Shown here in pieces: positions 48,718 to 59,549 of a DNA stretch of 64,000 nt. Under the pieces are notes generated by a model. That model searched no databases. It saw only the letters and a list, made by a program, of their open reading frames with translations, and had not been told where the DNA came from. Positions within the stretch are counted from its first letter, which is position 1; each line of letters begins with the position of its first letter. Origin of the DNA: Myxococcales bacterium (lineage in GTDB: Bacteria; Myxococcota_A; Polyangia; Haliangiales; Haliangiaceae); the NCBI GenBank assembly GCA_024222395.1, contig JAAEPE010000201.1, forward strand, positions 1 to 64,000, written 5' to 3'. A program made the translations under genes and the position numbers.

Positions 48718-50873
48718 TGCTTCTTTACTTTCTCGTTCCACGTGCGCAGGTAGTCGCCGGTGGTCATGTTGACGATTGCTTCGAGGTAATCTGCTCGAAG
48801 AGCCCAATTGACGCGAGTCATTAGGCTTTTGTCTTTCTCGTGGCGCTGCAGTACGCGAATGCGCTGCAGCTCACCGTAGTTGCGATGGATGGTCCTCATG
48901 ATGCGCTCACGTGCCACGTTGACCATCTTCAGCTCGCGGATTCTCATTAGTGGGGCGCTATCTTGGCGATAGAGCAGATCGGGCAGCGTCCAACTGAGCC
49001 ACGCGGTGACGTTCCACGCCCCGTGGCTTTGGACCGCGACGGTCTTGTCTCCTGGGAACTGAATGTCTTGCACGGCGCTACCCACGTTCCAATAGTCATA
49101 GCCGCCGGTGATGTTGATGTGGCTTGGCAGCCAATTGCGCTCACGAAGGCTATCGAGTCGCTCGACAAAGCCTCCCATCTCTAGCTCCGAGTAGAGTAGG
49201 CCGGCACGGAGAACTCGGCCCATATCGGGAAGTTCTGGCAATACCGGGCGCCCCATGGAGAAGCGCATCTTCGAGATGTCGGTCTCGCCCTCCTCTGCGA
49301 CCCGACGAATTTGTGCAATCGCCCGGGAGAACGCTACCCATACGGTGTCTGGGTCTTTGGGATCCAACGCAAACCATTGGATATCGCCGCCGGTGCGGTT
49401 GCCGGCCAACTCGCGCCACGACTCCCCGTGATCCCAAGATTCAAGCAGGAGGCTCTCGGGGCCGTTGGCAAAGAAGTTAATGGTCGGCAAATCGGCCCGA
49501 GTAATGATGTAGAGGTGTCCGGGATGCCGCGAGCACATCGCCGCCTCTGGAATTGCCAGGTTTGAGGTGCGATTGCCGCGAACAACTTCCCAATCGCCAA
49601 TGGTTGAGGTGCGCAGATTATTGGTGCGCATGAGCCCATCCGACGTTCCAAGATAGGCAATGTTGGGATCAAAAGGATCAATCACCATCCACAACACATC
49701 TCGACGCCGAGGAATGGAATGGTAGTACGCAAACGAGAAATTCTCTCCGAAGTCGTCTGAGCGATAGACACCGCCGAGTCCCGCGGCATAGACATAGCGC
49801 GAGTCCGTCGGATCAATTATCACTCGGCGAATTGAGAGTTCGGGCACCTTGGTATTCTTCGACCAGCCCTCGCCGCCATTGTCGGATTGAAAAAGGCCCC
49901 GGCTTGTCCCCAAATAGACCCTCTGAGGTTTTTTCGGATCAGGCGAGACATGTCCAATCCACCGCTCCGCTGGCGTCATACCAGCGAAGTCGCGGTACCA
50001 ACTCTGGCCCTCGTCGCCGCTCTTGTACAGGCCGAATGCTGTCGCGGCGAAGACCTTGGTTGGATCAGTGGGATGGGGGGTTACTTCGCGGACCGTCGTC
50101 CAGCGACTTGCGGTGGTATCTAGCAAGCGCTGCATGGAGATGTTGGCAATGGGCCTCTTGAGGATTGTGAGTAGGACCCCTAGTCTGGGTGCGCGAACCG
50201 AGAGGCCGGCACCGAGCACGACGCTCGACTCCCCAGTGGCGGCTCGCGAAGCACTCTTGAGTGGGTTCGAGAAGCCGCCAGACAGGGTCAAGCTCGGCGT
50301 ACCATCGAGGGAGTATCCGGACGCACCGCCCATTGTGGTCGCCCCAGCTGCATTGCCGCCAAGTAGAGAGTAGCTTCGGCTATCGGTGCCAATGCCTCCG
50401 CTTGGGGACATCGAGATCGGCCTTGGATGACGAGCATCCGAGTTGCGCAAGTGGCCGAGTAGCACCCGCTGGCTTGCAAAGCCCCAGAGTTCTTTCATCT
50501 CGGGAAGGACTGCGAATTCGCTCCAGTTGTCGCCGGCGTCGTTGCTCCGATAGATGCGCCCCTCATATGTGGTTACCCAGAGCACGCGGTTTCCATCCAC
50601 GCTGATCCCAGCGAAGGTATCGTCGCGAAATCCGATGGTCCTATCGACGACTTCGAAGTTCTCAAAGCCCGGCGGGGGGGCCTTCTTGCCAAGCGACAGC
50701 GCCGAGATATTGGTGCTCGCCTCTTCTTCGCCGTCCGGCTCGAAGACCTCTTCATCATCTTGGTCTGGCTCAAAGACTTCTTCGTCCTCGTCGTCCCGTG
50801 GCTGGGCCGTCGCTTCACCGTGAGGAGTGAACGTCATGACAACTACAGCCAACAGGGAACAAACCGCCAACAC
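48714..50873 (-). CDS. Exported BNR/sortilin-type propeller protein
   Basis: About 719 aa from GTG 50873 (a longer frame reaches 51053 but overlaps the divergent gene). A signal-like segment (LAVCSLLAVVVMTFTPHGEA) leads to an acidic repeat (DEEVFEPD twice), then many Asp-box blades (YRSNDAGDNWSE, YKSGDEGQSWYRD, FQSDNGGEGWSKN, LESWDHGESWREL), as in VPS10/BNR propellers. A helical C-terminus (MRTIHRNYGELQRIRV) follows. Function unknown; coupled to the exported protein downstream. Confidence 0.8.
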   Translation of the reverse strand: MLAVCSLLAVVVMTFTPHGEATAQPRDDEDEEVFEPDQDDEEVFEPDGEEEASTNISALSLGKKAPPPGFENFEVVDRTIGFRDDTFAGISVDGNRVLWVTTYEGRIYRSNDAGDNWSEFAVLPEMKELWGFASQRVLLGHLRNSDARHPRPISMSPSGGIGTDSRSYSLLGGNAAGATTMGGASGYSLDGTPSLTLSGGFSNPLKSASRAATGESSVVLGAGLSVRAPRLGVLLTILKRPIANISMQRLLDTTASRWTTVREVTPHPTDPTKVFAATAFGLYKSGDEGQSWYRDFAGMTPAERWIGHVSPDPKKPQRVYLGTSRGLFQSDNGGEGWSKNTKVPELSIRRVIIDPTDSRYVYAAGLGGVYRSDDFGENFSFAYYHSIPRRRDVLWMVIDPFDPNIAYLGTSDGLMRTNNLRTSTIGDWEVVRGNRTSNLAIPEAAMCSRHPGHLYIITRADLPTINFFANGPESLLLESWDHGESWRELAGNRTGGDIQWFALDPKDPDTVWVAFSRAIAQIRRVAEEGETDISKMRFSMGRPVLPELPDMGRVLRAGLLYSELEMGGFVERLDSLRERNWLPSHINITGGYDYWNVGSAVQDIQFPGDKTVAVQSHGAWNVTAWLSWTLPDLLYRQDSAPLMRIRELKMVNVARERIMRTIHRNYGELQRIRVLQRHEKDKSLMTRVNWALRADYLEAIVNMTTGDYLRTWNEKVKKQ

Positions 50874-50952
50874 AAGCTGATGCGAAGGACACTTTGCCCT
50901 ATGATGGAGCGCCGTGACGTTAGCTTTGAGAGAGCCCCGCAATGGAGCCAGT

Positions 50953-51459
50953 ATGGTACCGATTCTGGTGGCGTTGTGGCTGGGCACGGCCTGTAAAGCG
51001 GAGCTTCCGGAGCAACTAGCGAAAGACGCGAGTGGCGTATTCCCCTGCACCACCTTCGCCGATCTTCTTATCTCCTATAGCCCCCCCGGAACTGAGGGGG
51101 GCTCAGAGCTGGGCCAAAGGACACTTGGAGCACCAAACGGCGACACCGTTGAGCTCGTCACAGACGCAGTTCTAAGTGTGAGTTTTCTTGGGCTTGGCAG
51201 CGTGCAGGACAGGCTGGGCGCAGACGAATTCCGTGTGCACGGAACCTTCGCCACAAATACGAGGATAGCGGTCTACGTCGCACCACCGGGTGACGACTTC
51301 GTCTTCTCACGCTATATCGTCTCCGGAGAGGATGAAAACGGTGAAATCGATATCGCGGAGGCGAGGGTTAGTGCCGCAACTTCGATCCAACTGGTAGGGA
51401 TCGCCGGACTAGCCACTATCGATGCATTCGAGGCTTTGGGAACTCCGTGCAGCAACTAG
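50953..51459 (+). CDS. Lipoprotein with jelly-roll-like domain
   Basis: About 168 aa from ATG 50953 (signal VPILVALWLGTAC, lipobox GTAC). The mature part fits a beta-sandwich pattern repeated in Myxococcota surface proteins: VELVTDAVLSVSFLGLGSVQ, then GADEFRVHG, then IAVYVAPPGDDFVF, ending in a Cys near the C-terminus. A longer frame starts at 50914. Divergent from the BNR gene. Confidence 0.7.
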   Translation: MVPILVALWLGTACKAELPEQLAKDASGVFPCTTFADLLISYSPPGTEGGSELGQRTLGAPNGDTVELVTDAVLSVSFLGLGSVQDRLGADEFRVHGTFATNTRIAVYVAPPGDDFVFSRYIVSGEDENGEIDIAEARVSAATSIQLVGIAGLATIDAFEALGTPCSN

Positions 51460-51499
51460 TCTCTGCCGCCTAGAGTCCCACTAGACGACTGCCGACGCG

Positions 51500-52618
51500 C
51501 TAGAGCCAGCGCATGAACTCGAGACCGACCATTATCGCTACCGCAGTCTGGGGCTTGGAGATGTCGTTCGCATTGGGATTGCCAATGCTCTGCTCGCTAT
51601 CAACGGAGAAGAACCAAGTCTGCGCCTCGATACGGAGAGCGACGGTACTCTTATCCGTCGCCTCGAAGCCGTAGCCGAAGGCCAAGCGCGTGGAGATATT
51701 CTTGTCCATGTCGAACGAGCAGTCGCCGCCGCCGCAGCTATCGTCGTCGCTAACGAGCGTGCGCTCACGCGGGCTTCCCGAGAAGAGGCCGAACGATGCG
51801 CCGCCGGAAACGAAGGGGCCGATGTAGCGGTACTGAGTGCCGTAGCGAGCACCGATGTCGATGAGTGTGAAGGAGCGGGCCTGGACTCCTTGCTCCTTAT
51901 CAACTCGCAAGAAGCCGTCGATGCCGACCCGCGCTTCAAGTGCGAACTTTTCCCAAGAGAGCATGCCACCGCCGGAGAAGCGCAAGATGCCGGAGAGCTG
52001 CTGATCGGCGCCCGCAAGAATGCCGCCGAGGAGGACCTTCTGCATCGACTTCTTCTCTTGTTCCTTCGCGAGTATCGCCTCTTCTTCTGCTTCTCGTGCC
52101 AGTTTGTCGTCGAGCTTGGCTTGGGTCGCTTCGTCGGCGACGCGCTCGATGCGCTCTTGTTCTGCTTGAATCGACTCCTCTAGCTGGTTGATTCGCTCAA
52201 GAATCTTAGTAGTGATCTCGCCTTCGGGGACGAGCTCGACGTACTTCTGGTAGGCCTCGACAGCTTTACGAAGCTTGTCGTAGTCGCGCTGCTCGGTTCC
52301 GTCTCTCTGATAGGCCTCACCGACTTTCACTTTTAGGCCGGGGTCGGGGAAGAGCTCGAATGCCTCTTCGAATTTGGCGACTGCCTCGGCGTAGCTCGCT
52401 TCGGTCAGCAGCTTCTGGCCTTCGCCGAAGAGTGCGATAGCTGCCTTCTGCTTCTCCTCCGGTGTCATCGGAGCTTCTTCTTCAGCGACCGGCGTTTCAG
52501 CATCCTGCGCCATGGCGGATTGGAAGGAACCGAGGGCCCCCACCAGGGTCAGCGCGCCAGCTAGGCTGGTGAATGCCAACGAGAAAATAGAGTTTCGAGA
52601 CGACGCAGGTTTCAGCAC
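51500..52618 (-). CDS. Exported TPR/coiled-coil protein with C-terminal barrel-like domain
   Basis: 372 aa. Signal sequence up to SAMAQ; an acidic linker; TPR-like helices (residues about 60-135; KAAIALFGEGQKLLTEASYA, AVAKFEEAFELFPDPGLKVK); a charged coiled coil (about 140-195; Glu/Lys-rich); then a beta-rich C-terminal part (FALEARVGIDGFLRV, FVSGGASFGLF) ending in aromatic MRWL like an outer-membrane barrel strand. Such TPR-barrel proteins are frequent in Myxococcota; function unknown. Confidence 0.75.
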   Translation of the reverse strand: MLKPASSRNSIFSLAFTSLAGALTLVGALGSFQSAMAQDAETPVAEEEAPMTPEEKQKAAIALFGEGQKLLTEASYAEAVAKFEEAFELFPDPGLKVKVGEAYQRDGTEQRDYDKLRKAVEAYQKYVELVPEGEITTKILERINQLEESIQAEQERIERVADEATQAKLDDKLAREAEEEAILAKEQEKKSMQKVLLGGILAGADQQLSGILRFSGGGMLSWEKFALEARVGIDGFLRVDKEQGVQARSFTLIDIGARYGTQYRYIGPFVSGGASFGLFSGSPRERTLVSDDDSCGGGDCSFDMDKNISTRLAFGYGFEATDKSTVALRIEAQTWFFSVDSEQSIGNPNANDISKPQTAVAIMVGLEFMRWL

Positions 52619-52649
52619 GCCGGCAAGCTAAACCGAACTGGGGAAAGCG

Positions 52650-53999
<1,350 letters not shown>

Positions 54000-54004
54000 A
54001 GCTC

Positions 54005-55114
54005 CTACTTCTTCGGTTTGGCCTTGAGGACCACCCGATCACCTTTGACCTCGACGTTGAAGCTAACGGCCTTGGCCTTGTGCTGCTCAATGATCTTTGG
54101 TGCCTGCTTATTGAGGCTGCGCATGAGTTTGTCGTAACTCAGATTTGCTGTGTTCTCGCCCACGAGCTCGCGCGCCTTCTTGTAGCGCTTGTAGAGGGCC
54201 TGGGACTCGGGAACCGACATTCCCGGCGGCGGTTTCACAGGGGGTGCGGGCGCCGGAGTTCTCGCGGGCGATGGAGTCCTCGCCGGTGCAGCGCGACGGG
54301 GCGATGGACGCTCGCGCTGTGGGGGAGTCGGCGGTGGCGTCTTGGTCGTATCGTCGGAAACCGGCCCTGCCCCCGGGGAAATCGCTGCGAACAAGCTATC
54401 GACATCGGTATCGTCGTCGTTTCGGGTGCGCGATCGGCCCGAAGCTTTCGCGGCGGGCGCCGGCGGAGCTTCTGCAGCGGATGCCGGAGGAGCTTTTGCG
54501 GCGGCGGCCCCTCCCGCGGGAGGCGACTCCTCTCCTCCCAACATGCTAGAGAAGATGGAATCGAGGTCTGCGTCCCCGAGCAAGTCTCCTTCGTCAAGCT
54601 GGTGCACGTTGCCCGGCGTGTTGTTGCGAACCTTGCCACTTTCGCGGAGGTTCTGCTCTCTACTCTCATTGAGAGCAGCGCGGTCTGCCGCGCGCTTCCG
54701 CTCCTTGAGAATACGATCGCGCATCCGCTTGGGCATCTTCGACAGGACTTCGTCGGGAACATCCTTGCCGGTCCGAGCAACCTTTCGCTCGAGACGGGCC
54801 ATATCGCGAATGTACGTGCCAGCCTCAATTTGCCGCATCGTGCGCTTCCAGTACGTATTGTACGAGGCGAACTTCTGACTCAGTGTCGTGAAGCGATAGC
54901 GCTGTCCAGTGTTGCGAATGTGAAGCTGCGTAAGCTCACGAATTCGACGTTCGAGTTTGACATGTAGCTGGTTAGGAGCCGTTTTTTGGATACCGAGGAA
55001 ATACTGCTCGAAGAGCACTTTGCAGCGGTCAATTCGGCGATGCAAATCGTCGAGCAACTCGCCGGTGTCATCGGAGTTAAGCGCAGAGGAACTGTTTTTG
55101 GCGCGAGAAGCCAC
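54005..55114 (-). CDS. MXAN_5187-like protein
   Basis: 369 aa. The N-terminal 110 residues (LLDDLHRRIDRCKVLFEQYF, TQLHIRNTGQRYRF, YWKRTMRQIEAGTYIRDMARL) match the MXAN_5187 C-terminal domain known in Myxococcota. A Pro/Ala-rich linker with acidic stretches (about 185-280) leads to a C-terminal helical/beta part ending LKAKPKK. Function unknown. Possibly co-transcribed with thrC. Confidence 0.8.
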   Translation of the reverse strand: MASRAKNSSSALNSDDTGELLDDLHRRIDRCKVLFEQYFLGIQKTAPNQLHVKLERRIRELTQLHIRNTGQRYRFTTLSQKFASYNTYWKRTMRQIEAGTYIRDMARLERKVARTGKDVPDEVLSKMPKRMRDRILKERKRAADRAALNESREQNLRESGKVRNNTPGNVHQLDEGDLLGDADLDSIFSSMLGGEESPPAGGAAAAKAPPASAAEAPPAPAAKASGRSRTRNDDDTDVDSLFAAISPGAGPVSDDTTKTPPPTPPQRERPSPRRAAPARTPSPARTPAPAPPVKPPPGMSVPESQALYKRYKKARELVGENTANLSYDKLMRSLNKQAPKIIEQHKAKAVSFNVEVKGDRVVLKAKPKK

Positions 55115-55186
55115 GGGCTTCCCGTAGCGTATCAGACATGATAGACCCGCGGCAGCCCGCCTACGGCGAATCTGAGTCAGCGCACA

Positions 55187-56830
55187 ATGTCGGTTATCTA
55201 CTTCTTAGTCCTTATCGGCGTTCTCGTCGTCATCCACGAATTTGGACACTTCATTGCTGCCAAGCTTCTAGGATTCAAGGTTATGCGCTTCTCCCTGGGT
55301 TTTGGCCAACCCCTGCTGCGCATTCGCGGGCCCGAAACCGAGTATCAACTCGCGCTATTTCCCCTGGGCGGCTATGTGCGAATCTTGGGTGAGGATCCCG
55401 ACGACGGCATTCCCGATGCACTGGCGGCGCGGGCGTGGAGTTCCAAACCCATTTGGCAGCGACTCATCGTCGTCTTCGCCGGCCCCTTCGCGAACTTCTG
55501 CCTGCCTATCGCCATCTATTTTGTCACCTTTGCCGGGGATACTGAGTTGCCGGCAGCAGTCGTTGGCGATGTGCTCCACGACACGCCAGCCGACCGAGCG
55601 GGAATCGAACCCGGCGACGAGATCATTTCGATAGATGGCGATGGCACGCGCTACTGGCACGACGTCGAACAGACGGTGCACAACAACATAGGTAGCGAGC
55701 TGCGCTTCAAGTTGCGCCGAGCCGGTCGCAGCATCGAGCGCTTCGTAACTCCTATCGAATATCGACGCCGCAATCTAGACGGCCCGAGTTCCCGCCATGG
55801 ACACATCGGCATTACCCAGGCTCCGTTTCTTCCACAGGTAGGTGTAATCGATAGTTCGTCTCCCGCGGGACGAGCCGGGCTAAGAACCGGCGACCTCATC
55901 CTCAGCGTTGACGGCTCTGCGATCGATAACTGGCGAGAACTGCAGAGCATGCTGGGCACGCAGGCTCGTCGCATGAACATCACCTATGTGCGTGGCAAGC
56001 GATACTCCGCACTCGGGGTCACGCTGCTCGAACCCAAGCACGCCGAACTCATCACCAAGGCCGAGCATGATTCGAGTGGCAAGCGGCGGACAATTCACGG
56101 CTTGGCGCCGGCAGAAATGTTCGTAGCGAGCGTGGAGGAAGAATCGCCGGTAGACCTAGCCGGACTACGCCCGGGCGATCTGGTGACGAGGCTGGACGAG
56201 AAGCCAGTACGCCATTGGATGGTTCTCAAACGCATGCTCCAGGGGCAACCCGACCGCGAGTGGAAACTCTCATGGCAACGCTCGGTGGGCGGCAAGGTCG
56301 TAGACATGAGCGGTGCATTCACGCAGGTACTTCGCAGTGTGAGCGATGAGTACGGTAATCGCAGCCAGCTACTGGTCTTTGGTGCCCACTCCAACTTCGA
56401 GCGCGGTGAGGGCACCATGGTCTCGATCGATGGGCCCATCCGCTATGCAGCGTCCCGAGCTGTTGAGCACGGCGGCGAAGCAATTGGCGTCATGGCCTCG
56501 AGCTTCTTCTCCGTTCTGCGGGGCCAAGCGCCGAGCGACGAGCTAGGCGGCCCCATCATGATGTTCCGCGTCGCCTCGGTTTCTGGCGCGAAGGGCTGGG
56601 AGGCGCTCTTCCTCCTTATTGCCCTCGTCTCGATCAGTGTCGGGCTCATCAACCTCCTGCCCATCCCAGTGCTCGACGGTGGGCACATCCTCATCTTTGT
56701 CGTCGAGGCTATCTGGCGCCGCCCACTCGCGATGCGGACGCGCGAACGTATCAATGTCATAGGTCTGGCGCTCATCGCTGTTATTACGATATTGGCCCTT
56801 AGCAACGACGTCGTTCGCTACATTATGTAG
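55187..56830 (+). CDS. rseP: Site-2 intramembrane zinc metalloprotease RseP with three PDZ domains
   Basis: 547 aa, about 100 longer than Escherichia coli RseP. HEFGH (VVIHEFGHFIAAKLLG, near residue 17) and the distal NLLPIPVLDGGH near the C-terminus form the zinc site. Three PDZ domains are visible, at about residues 122-190 (AGIEPGDEIISIDG), 210-290 (AGLRTGDLILSVDG) and 300-390 (AGLRPGDLVTRLDE), against two in enterobacteria. It would cleave anti-sigma factors in envelope stress signalling. Followed closely by tsaB. Confidence 0.94.
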   Translation: MSVIYFLVLIGVLVVIHEFGHFIAAKLLGFKVMRFSLGFGQPLLRIRGPETEYQLALFPLGGYVRILGEDPDDGIPDALAARAWSSKPIWQRLIVVFAGPFANFCLPIAIYFVTFAGDTELPAAVVGDVLHDTPADRAGIEPGDEIISIDGDGTRYWHDVEQTVHNNIGSELRFKLRRAGRSIERFVTPIEYRRRNLDGPSSRHGHIGITQAPFLPQVGVIDSSSPAGRAGLRTGDLILSVDGSAIDNWRELQSMLGTQARRMNITYVRGKRYSALGVTLLEPKHAELITKAEHDSSGKRRTIHGLAPAEMFVASVEEESPVDLAGLRPGDLVTRLDEKPVRHWMVLKRMLQGQPDREWKLSWQRSVGGKVVDMSGAFTQVLRSVSDEYGNRSQLLVFGAHSNFERGEGTMVSIDGPIRYAASRAVEHGGEAIGVMASSFFSVLRGQAPSDELGGPIMMFRVASVSGAKGWEALFLLIALVSISVGLINLLPIPVLDGGHILIFVVEAIWRRPLAMRTRERINVIGLALIAVITILALSNDVVRYIM

Positions 56831-56856
56831 TCGCTCCTCGATACCACTCAAGATTT

Positions 56857-57630
56857 ATGTCCGCCATACTCGCAGTCGAGACCTCCACGCTAATCGCCAG
56901 TGTCGCACTCGTGCGCGACGGGACTGTCGTGCTCGCGCGCGAGAGTGGCGTCAACACCCACTCAGAAACGCTGCTCGCCCTAATAGACGAGTGCCTAGGG
57001 GCTGGTGACCTCACGCTGGGCGAGCTAACGACCATAGCCGTGGGCGCAGGTCCTGGTAGCTTCACCGGTTTGCGAATTGGTATGGCAACCGTCAAAGGCT
57101 TGTGCTTCGCAGTGGATACGCCACTCACTCCCGTCTCCTCCCTTGCGGCGCTCGCCTACGATGCACAACCTCACTGCGCCGCCGATAGCGTAATCGCCAG
57201 TGTGCTCGATGCGCGGCGCAAAGAAATCTTCGTAGGTCTCTTTGCGAGAAAAGGAGAAAGGCTTGTGAGTATCGCCGAAGAGCAAGTACTTGCCCCCAAT
57301 GCTCTCCCAGAACTACTCGTGAGAGAGCTCAGCGATTCGCAACGTTCGCGTCTCGTCCTTGTTGGCGACGGTGCCGGCAAGTATGCCGAGCTTCTAGCTG
57401 GCCTTGGCACATTGCTCGGCAAAGCACCACAGACTCCAACCGCCAGCGCCGTAGCCTTCTTGGCCCAAGACCTACCACCGGTAGATGTACTGGCATCGGC
57501 GAAGCCGACGTACGTTCGCCTACCGGAAGCGGAGCTCAAGTTTCCCGACGGCAACACGGGCGGCACATTTTCAATGCAGGGACGACCATCTCGAACAAAA
57601 GCTGCGGCAGAGAGAAAGCCCGGCAAGTAG
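56857..57630 (+). CDS. tsaB: tRNA threonylcarbamoyladenosine biosynthesis protein TsaB
   Basis: A 257-aa ASKHA-fold protein, a partner of TsaD in t6A37 formation. Motifs are ILAVETSTLIASVALVRDG and TTIAVGAGPGSFTGLRIG. It is slightly longer than the usual 230 residues because of a basic C-terminal tail ending AAAERKPGK. It lies 26 bp after rseP. The tsaC-like gene of the same pathway is at 2045. Confidence 0.93.
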   Translation: MSAILAVETSTLIASVALVRDGTVVLARESGVNTHSETLLALIDECLGAGDLTLGELTTIAVGAGPGSFTGLRIGMATVKGLCFAVDTPLTPVSSLAALAYDAQPHCAADSVIASVLDARRKEIFVGLFARKGERLVSIAEEQVLAPNALPELLVRELSDSQRSRLVLVGDGAGKYAELLAGLGTLLGKAPQTPTASAVAFLAQDLPPVDVLASAKPTYVRLPEAELKFPDGNTGGTFSMQGRPSRTKAAAERKPGK

Positions 57631-57972
57631 CCTGTAGCTCGCGCCCGACTTCTGACGCGTGTGACTACTCACGGGCGCGGCACTGCTCTGGGCTCTTCGT
57701 CCAGGCAGAAAGGAGCGTAGTCGTGGCTATTCAAGATTCACTTTTTCACGTCTGGCGGAAATATCCAGGCGGCATCTGCGATTCCTCTCAGAATTTCCGC
57801 ATGGATACGAATCTGTGATCTTGTTTTGAATGGCAGACTCTGGAATTGTATCTCGGCTTGTGAAAGATAGGTGGCCCGAAGACGCACTCGGCGATACTCT
57901 TAGTTCTAGTGAGTAGAGTGCTCAGTACGTCATTCTGCTCGTTTTCGACCCACACGGCATGGAGGTGCCTTT
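57631..57972 (+). other. Intergenic leader with a possible short ORF
   Basis: About 340 bp between tsaB and the DUF465 gene, more AT-rich than average. Holds the 31-codon ORF at 57723 and, in its last part, the strong GGAGGT of the DUF465 gene. No promoter could be fixed. Confidence 0.35.
57723..57818 (+). CDS. Possible small protein, 31 aa
   Basis: GTG start with AAAGGAG seven bases upstream, a good ribosome-binding site. Reads MAIQDSLFHVWRKYPGGICD and continues to MDTNL before TGA. Mixed polar/aromatic, no membrane segment. Could be a leader peptide or a real small protein; coding status is unproven. Confidence 0.35.
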   Translation: MAIQDSLFHVWRKYPGGICDSSQNFRMDTNL

Positions 57973-58167
57973 TTGAATAATCTCTCGACGAACGAGAAGC
58001 TCGAACTACTGCGGTCCATTTCTGCCGAACATCAGTCCTTGAAAGCCCGATTAAGGGAACTCGAGGAACAGATTTTCCGCACACCTGCAGACCAAGTGGA
58101 AATTGCAGAGCTGAAGAAGAGAAAGCTGCTCATGAAGGACAAAATCCGGGTCCTCGAGCGCAACTAG
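57973..58167 (+). CDS. DUF465 (YdcH-like) small coiled-coil protein
   Basis: 64 aa, entirely helical (LELLRSISAEHQSLKARLRE, LKKRKLLMKDKIRVLE), matching the DUF465/YdcH family, whose function is unknown. TTG start at 57973, chosen for its strong GGAGGT seven bases upstream. Followed by a terminator hairpin. Confidence 0.8.
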   Translation: MNNLSTNEKLELLRSISAEHQSLKARLRELEEQIFRTPADQVEIAELKKRKLLMKDKIRVLERN

Positions 58168-58177
58168 ATAACGATTC

Positions 58178-58200
58178 GGCGCCCCATGTCGGGCGCCTTT
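58178..58200 (+). terminator. Rho-independent terminator
   Basis: GGCGCCC, loop CATGTC, GGGCGCC, then TTTC: a 7-bp GC stem with a short T run, 10 bases after the DUF465 stop. Confidence 0.75.
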
Positions 58201-58281
58201 CGAGCCTAGGCATTCATCCCGTGGGTACCAACCTCAGCTGGAGCCTTGGCCTCGCGCTAGCAATTGGTAGGCTCCGGCCGC

Positions 58282-58773
58282 ATGGCGTCCCTCTCCCCTG
58301 AGCAAATAGAAGAGCTGCGACAGTCGGGTATTCTCTTGGATCGTGAGGGTCGACTCTGGCACGAGGGTGAGCAGATTACCCATGGTCGTTTTCAAACGGC
58401 CCTGCGATGCTGGCTCGACGTGCTGCCCGATGGGCGCACCATTCTCCGCTTGGACGAAACTCGCTACGCGTATGTTGATGTCGAGGATGCGCACCTTCTC
58501 GTAGCTTCCGTGCGCTGGCACGACGACTCTGCGACTATATATCTCAACGACGGCTCCTCCGAAGAACTCGCATACGATACATTGGAGCAGTCCGAGGACA
58601 ATGCTCTCTACTGCCGGGTGCGCAAGGGCAAACTCACCGCGCGTTTTCTTACTCAGGCCTACTACGCCCTCGCGGTCAACATTGATCATGCCGAGGGCGA
58701 GGAGCAGGAGTTTGCTCTGCATGCCCGGCAGAGTCGCTACCCGATTGCGCGTCGAGATTCTAGCGAGGGCTGA
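58282..58773 (+). CDS. DUF1285-like protein
   Basis: 163 aa, soluble, beta-rich ([54 protein letters not shown]). The layout, with a small N-terminal helical part, a central beta domain and a conserved [10 protein letters not shown]-like stretch, resembles DUF1285. ATG 58282 begins MASLSPEQ; an upstream GTG start is possible. Its 3' end overlaps the convergent apaH gene by 37 bases. Confidence 0.65.
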   Translation: MASLSPEQIEELRQSGILLDREGRLWHEGEQITHGRFQTALRCWLDVLPDGRTILRLDETRYAYVDVEDAHLLVASVRWHDDSATIYLNDGSSEELAYDTLEQSEDNALYCRVRKGKLTARFLTQAYYALAVNIDHAEGEEQEFALHARQSRYPIARRDSSEG

Positions 58774-59546
58774 TGGAAGATCGCCCGGTCGCTCAGGCGC
58801 ATCGCGGTTAGCCTATCGCCCCACACACACCCCGTGTCTAGCCCCACGTGCTTCTCGCCGATGTGCAAGCCTAGGGCAGCCCAGTGGCCGAATATTACTG
58901 TCGCATCACAGCTACTGTCTTCAAACCACGGGCGAGCCCCATCGGGGCATTGCTCTGGAGGGCCTGTGAACCCCGTCTCGAGGCGACCATCGGCGTATAC
59001 GGCCCGCACTCCGACCAAGACGCTGAGCGCCGAGGCTATACGATCCGTATCTTCTAGAGACTCGCACCAGACCGGAGGAATTGGCCTCGAGCGCTTCCAA
59101 GCCGCGTGCCACATCCCACTCTGGAGTGCGTCCTCGCATTGCTTCGCGATTGAGAGCACCGGCTCCGCCATCCATGAGGGATGCAGACCGGCGTGAACCA
59201 TGAGGTACTCGCCCTCGCGAACCGCCAATGGCTGGCGCACTAGCCATCCTAAGAGTTCTTCTCTGTCGTCCGCGTCGAGTACATCCTGAAAGGTATCTCG
59301 CGCCTTAGCTTTGCGCTTGCCAGCAGCGGCGGAGAGCAAGTGCAGGTCGTGGTTGCCAAGGACAACCCGCAACCGCTCTCCCTGCGCCATTGCCCACCGC
59401 AGGACTTCGGCTGACATCGGACCACGATTGACTAAGTCTCCGCAGAGCCAAATGCGATCCTCGTCTTGAAGTGGGAGCTGCTTCAGAAGCGCTTGGAGAC
59501 TTTCAAAGCAACCCTGCACATCGCCGATGGCATAGATCTCGGACAC
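58737..59546 (-). CDS. apaH: Symmetrical bis(5'-nucleosyl)-tetraphosphatase
   Basis: 269 aa, a calcineurin-type phosphoesterase that splits Ap4A into two ADP. The metal-site motifs are [14 protein letters not shown] and GNHD, with [10 protein letters not shown] downstream. It begins 3 bp after the kinase-like gene's stop, implying co-transcription, and its 3' end runs into the opposite gene. Confidence 0.95.
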   Translation of the reverse strand: MSEIYAIGDVQGCFESLQALLKQLPLQDEDRIWLCGDLVNRGPMSAEVLRWAMAQGERLRVVLGNHDLHLLSAAAGKRKAKARDTFQDVLDADDREELLGWLVRQPLAVREGEYLMVHAGLHPSWMAEPVLSIAKQCEDALQSGMWHAAWKRSRPIPPVWCESLEDTDRIASALSVLVGVRAVYADGRLETGFTGPPEQCPDGARPWFEDSSCDATVIFGHWAALGLHIGEKHVGLDTGCVWGDRLTAMRLSDRAIFHQPSLESRRAIG

Positions 59547-59549
59547 GCC

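Noticed and set aside
57819-57972. Possible sigma-54 promoter (TGGCAGACTCTGGA) upstream of DUF465
   Set aside because: The -12 GC is missing at the required 10-base spacing.
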